Source: Tanypteryx hageni (Eukaryota; Arthropoda; Insecta; Odonata; Petaluridae). Taken from it: a DNA stretch of 64,000 bases. The stretch covers positions 27,184,473 through 27,248,472 of the forward strand of contig CM054116.1 of the NCBI GenBank assembly GCA_028673005.1, read 5' to 3'. Position numbers and translations under genes: made by a program. Shown here one piece after another: positions 60,546 to 64,000 of this stretch (position 1 is its first letter; each line of letters opens with the position of its first letter). A model generated the notes under the pieces. It was not told the origin of the DNA. It saw nothing but the letters and a program-made list of their open reading frames with translations, and made no database searches.

Positions 60546-61454
60546 CACATTAATCTTAGAATTGTAATATCGGAACGAGTTTTGTACTATTCTCGGAAGA
60601 AAAGAATGAAAATTCTAATTTTTATCGTAAAATTTAGCTTATCGATCGTATTTCTTCGAATTTTGCGTAAATACTGGTGTTTTGGCAGTTTTTATCACTC
60701 ATTACGAGAGTGTTGCCCTAGCAACGACTATTGTTGGACTCGGATTCGGTATATTCTAATACATAGGTGCGTTATTTTTGTCGCACAAATACGCTTGAAT
60801 AATTTAATATTCCGTTCGAATGTGTTTGTAATATTTTATAACGCTAAATTATGAAATTTGGGAACACAAGGGGCAACATATTCACGGTGATTTTAAAGCT
60901 ATTAAAGTCAATATATGTAAGTATTAAATAAATGATTAAATAGAAAGTAGGCATCATAAGTTCTGTCCAATACATTCTCCCCCTCACTCATTCTTTCTCT
61001 CTCTCCCTTCCTACATGATATTCTCTTGTACTATAATCCTTCGCGACATCCTACATATGCTCTCATCATGCCATACCGCAGAATCCATTTTTACGGTTTT
61101 CTTTCTCTCGTTCCTCTTTCTCATCCCATCCCTTCCTCCTCCTTGTCCACTGCTTTCTCCTCCATTCCCTCACTCTTACCCTTCTCAATTTAGAAACAAT
61201 AAGCCACCTCCTTCCGCGATCTCTGAGTTTCAGAAAGTCATTTCCGAGGTCACTCGACCTAACTCTCACTTAATCTGACGTCCTTTTATCCAATCTCTGA
61301 GAAAAGTTCCGATGCGTCTATTTCCTATCTTTTATCTGCTCTCCTTGATCGGCTCTAGATTAAAGGCGTACTTGGAGCGAAAGTTGTTATCTAGGGACGC
61401 CATCAGCTATCGTATCCACGAATAAAGTAAAAAAAAGAACGTGCGTCCACTCTA
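60546..61454. other. Spacer with pyrimidine block
   Basis: TC-rich at ~60975-61190. The 103- and 87-codon frames here lack motifs. Nothing else recognised. Confidence 0.5.
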
Positions 61455-61630
61455 ATAGAATTTTGACGAGACCGCGCAAGTCAACGCTCCATCCTCCGGA
61501 AGAGACGTTAAGCAGTTGGCCCACTTGGTGCTCTTCGTTAAGAGTAGGCTAATGTCGGTACCGGGTTTCCCTCCTCCCTTGTGAATGGGTCTGTTGTGTA
61601 AGGAGTTATGGCTATAATAATCCAAGAGGA
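61455..61630 (+). mobile_element. tRNA-derived SINE, third copy, 5' truncated
   Basis: Plus-strand copy of the 5275-5559 family. It shares CCGCGCAAGTCA, GACGTTAAGCAGTTGG, TGGTGCTCTTCGTTAAGAG, GGGTTTCCCTCC and the tail block GCTATAATAATCCAAGAGG. The tRNA-like head is missing, as expected from incomplete reverse transcription. It ends at the edge of the gene fragment that follows. Confidence 0.8.
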
Positions 61631-61631
61631 T

Positions 61632-61887
61632 GATTCGTTGGAAATTCACAGAATTGGATCCCGAACTCGGGGCTTCTGATGGGAACTACATTGCCACAGA
61701 AAAGTGCATCAGGTCCATCTATTGCATTAACGATACGGCAGAACGCGGAGTTACCCTGATCGAGGAATACAATTGATTACACACCCAGGGTGAACAGCAA
61801 AAGCAATTTCTTCTGCAGGTTGTCAGCGATCATCGGAGGAGATATCCAGACTTTGCGAAGGGAACACTTGCCACAAACAATTAATAT
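61632..61887 (+). pseudogene. 3' fragment of a repetitive protein gene of unknown function
   Basis: The plus strand reads WKFTELDPELGASDGNYIA, then CINDTAERGVTLIEEYN, a TGA, and HTQGEQQKQFLLQVVSDHR RRYPDF before a TAA near 61882. I recognise the pattern NDxAERGVxLIxxFN ... QKQFLLQVVxxHR from a multi-copy, uncharacterised arthropod protein family; this is its C-terminal end. The TGA in the middle makes this copy broken. A polyadenylation hexamer AATAAA lies at about 61989. No upstream exon is found; the SINE copy abuts it. Confidence 0.6.
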
Positions 61888-62148
61888 ACTACTGTGTCAG
61901 TATTGTTATGTTCATCATGTTACAATGTTGCATGGAAATTACCAACTCTAAATTTTATATGCTTTGTACTGTATTGCATTTTGTTTAAAATAAAGAAAAC
62001 TTAATGTTTCAAACTTTGGTAGCAACCCCTAAATTTCATCTAAAATTGACCAAATTTTGGGAATATTATTTTTTTAAATATTGGAACAAGATAGGCTGGT
62101 GCCCCTATTAAAATGAAACGTTTGTTTCCCCCCCATTATAAGGACCAC

Positions 62149-62152
<4 letters not shown>
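61888..62152. other. Spacer with AATAAA
   Basis: AT-rich; AATAAAG at about 61989 could serve the preceding fragment. Confidence 0.5.

Positions 62153-62225
<73 letters not shown>
62153..62225. repeat. (TA)36 microsatellite
   Basis: Left border of the second foldback element. Confidence 0.95.
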
Positions 62226-62226
<1 letters not shown>

Positions 62227-62473
62227 CAACTTACGGAAAAGGAAAGGTAAAATGAATATATGGATGTCAACAAGGTGTTGGGATGAGGAAACCCAGTGAG
62301 CACTCACCAATCAGACGACTTCAGGTTGGCGAGGCCCCGGGGATGTCGAAGCGACACACGTAAAATAACACAAAAACACAGAAACATCACAAACGTAAAG
62401 CTTTCGGAACTACTCCTTCTTCAGCTACAGAGAGAGAACTCATCCTCATCCCAACACCTTGTTGACATCCATA

Positions 62474-62478
<5 letters not shown>
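62226..62478. mobile_element. Second foldback element, deletion derivative
   Basis: Its left part (62226 to ~62440) is the reverse complement of the right part of 46385-46747, beginning ACTTACGGAAAAGGAAAGG and including CCAATCAGACGACTTCAGG and CGAAGCGACACACGTAAA. Most of the opposite arm is deleted; only ~30 terminal bases remain, so GGATGTCAACAAGGTGTTGG (62263) pairs with its inverse ending near 62474. (TA)n tracts lie on both sides, as for the first copy. Confidence 0.68.
62397..62429 (-). ncRNA. Degenerate hammerhead-like core
   Basis: On the minus strand: GTAG, CTGAAGA, AGGAGTAGTTCC, GAAA, GCTT, then TACG. Core boxes are intact, helix II is GGA/TCC with the same extra A as in the first copy, but a base lost after GCTT breaks helix I. 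Probably inactive. Confidence 0.42.

Positions 62479-62550
<72 letters not shown>
62479..62550. repeat. (TA)36 microsatellite
   Basis: Right border of the second foldback element. Confidence 0.95.
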
Positions 62551-62552
<2 letters not shown>

Positions 62553-64000
62553 TTAGACTGGTGGACTCCGATTGTCTTGAGGAATATAAGTAATAGTTAT
62601 TCTTTTTGAGTGGCCAAAAAGCGTCTTTTTTTAATCTATGAAAGTGGTTAACAGAAAAATATTGGCTTGAAAAAGTTAAAATATTGGGTTGAGTTTAAAA
62701 GACCTTAAGTTTTCGCTCAGGTTGATTTAGCAGCACTCTTCTAAGGGCACCAGTTTCTCGCTCAGTAATCCATTCCGTATAGACGTACGCGATAGTGAAT
62801 AGTAGTAGGAGCGTGGGCACTTATTACACTGCCTCCATCTACCATTCCGTTGGGGAGGGAAGAGGGCAGGAGAGGGGAGGGCTTCCAGCCGCGGCGTAGT
62901 TACGGACGGGACAAGACACCCGCCGGATAAAATGGCTTTAGTTTCTGATAGATAAATGCACATGGTGATGTATATGCATTCTTTCTTCAGTGAATCACTT
63001 TCTATATTTGATGGTAGTGTGAAAACGCACAATTTGAATGTATAAAAACCATGTTCGCAATTTTTTATTTAAGTTCAAATTCGTCCCTCGGTTTTAGCAT
63101 AAAGCATTCATATGATTAATGATGCGCTATAATCATTACACAAATCTATATCTGTGTTAAAATGACTAGTGATGAACAATTATATTTTACTGGTAATTTG
63201 CAATTCGTTTTATTAAAAACAGCGGGCATGCCAGTGTAATTTGCAGTTCAAGAAGGCTATTCGTTCATTTGTGCCTACAAATCCGCCAGGTTAATTCCTA
63301 AAATTACATTTAAAAATACAGAACATAGGATATAAAATCATTCCTTAAATTGCATTTAGTAACAATATGGCCATAATGTGAACCCATTTTCTTATTTAAA
63401 TTCAGATATTTTATCCATATAAAAATAACACGAATTATATCTTGGGCATAAAATAAATAAAATTTTAAATTATATAGAAGTAGAGATCTTAATAGAGAAT
63501 AATTATAGTGAAACAACAAATGGTGATTGGGAAGGTATAGATAATGACATTATCCACTTAATTCGGCATGATATTCCCAGCGCAGTAACATAAATCTTGC
63601 GTGGAGTCGCTTCAAGCGAGAATTACCCATCTTACTCAAGGCTTAGATTAATATCACCCAAATCACGCGCATGCACCGCCAATAATGGAAGGAAGAGACC
63701 TTTGAGAGTTTCGCTATCATCCTGCAGTGTTCCTATCTCAGTGAGGCCGTGTAATCTCATTAAGGCTCGTCGCCTGGGTAACGTAGAAGGATTATTGACG
63801 ATTCCGAGACCTTCAGAATTTCGTACGTCTTATAATCCCTTCCTTTCTCCGCCTTCAAGGAGAAGCACGTAATCTGTGTTAAGAAGAGTCCTTTAGAATG
63901 GGAAACACTCCCCCGGATGGACTTATTTTTCCGAAAAGCACCGATAGGTTGTCGATTCACATAGTGACCGATGGGGAGACAAAGGCGTGAGTGAGTTAAC
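62551..64000. other. Spacer to the window end
   Basis: AT-rich with a GC-richer patch at ~62830-62940, where GCGGCGTAGTTACGGACGGG resembles a hAT MITE tip without a partner. The 91-codon frame at 63597-63872 has no known motif. No gene supported. Confidence 0.5.

Overview
Kind of sequence. The window looks like non-coding DNA from a large, repeat-rich animal genome, most likely an arthropod and probably an insect; I cannot name the species. The pointers are the mixture of transposon classes (an RTE-clade LINE, piggyBac, several hAT-like elements, tRNA-derived SINEs, and Penelope-type hammerhead-ribozyme remnants), the AT-rich ground sequence, long (GA)n and (TA)n microsatellites, and a 500-N scaffold gap at 13709-14208. 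I find no host gene whose function I can name. The only long open frame with clear protein homology is the retrotransposon reverse transcriptase at 7651-9456. Most other open frames lie in GA- or TC-rich blocks and are composition artefacts.

Layout. 0-7 kb: AT-rich sequence with purine/pyrimidine blocks and one tRNA-derived SINE (5275-5559) carrying clear target-site duplications. 7.1-9.5 kb: a palindromic element with two divergent tRNA-like units inside a 13-bp target duplication, then a (TA)n tract, then a 5'-truncated RTE element with an intact RT reading frame. 9.5-23.9 kb: AT-rich spacer, a 1.3-kb pyrimidine-rich block after the gap, and a pair of ~110-bp direct repeats. 23.9-24.6 kb: a decayed piggyBac element with TTAA ends. 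24.6-35.3 kb: spacer, a (GA)64 tract, strand-switching purine blocks and a second SINE copy. 35.6-39.7 kb: a badly decayed second RTE element, then a broken copy of a repetitive transposase-like gene. 40-44 kb: GA-rich sequence, a 16-bp E-box palindrome and a weak two-exon candidate on the minus strand. 44-47 kb: hAT-like fragments and a large foldback with a hammerhead-like core, separated by (TA)n tracts. 54-58.7 kb: a well-formed hammerhead-like motif, a six-unit tandem array of ~146-bp period, and two hAT-like elements with 8-bp target duplications. 60-62.6 kb: a repeat sharing its hairpin end with the array, a third SINE copy, a fragment of another repetitive gene family, and a second foldback between (TA)n tracts.

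How it fits together. The window reads as a graveyard of mobile elements rather than a gene cluster. Two points deserve attention. First, small RNA-like structures embedded in mobile elements: three hammerhead-like cores (46.5, 54.2 and 62.4 kb) and the mirrored tRNA-like cassette at 7.2-7.6 kb. Second, element ends repeatedly abut long (TA)n microsatellites, on both sides in four cases. Everything was read by eye: coordinates of decayed elements are approximate, and family names rest on recalled motifs, not on a search.
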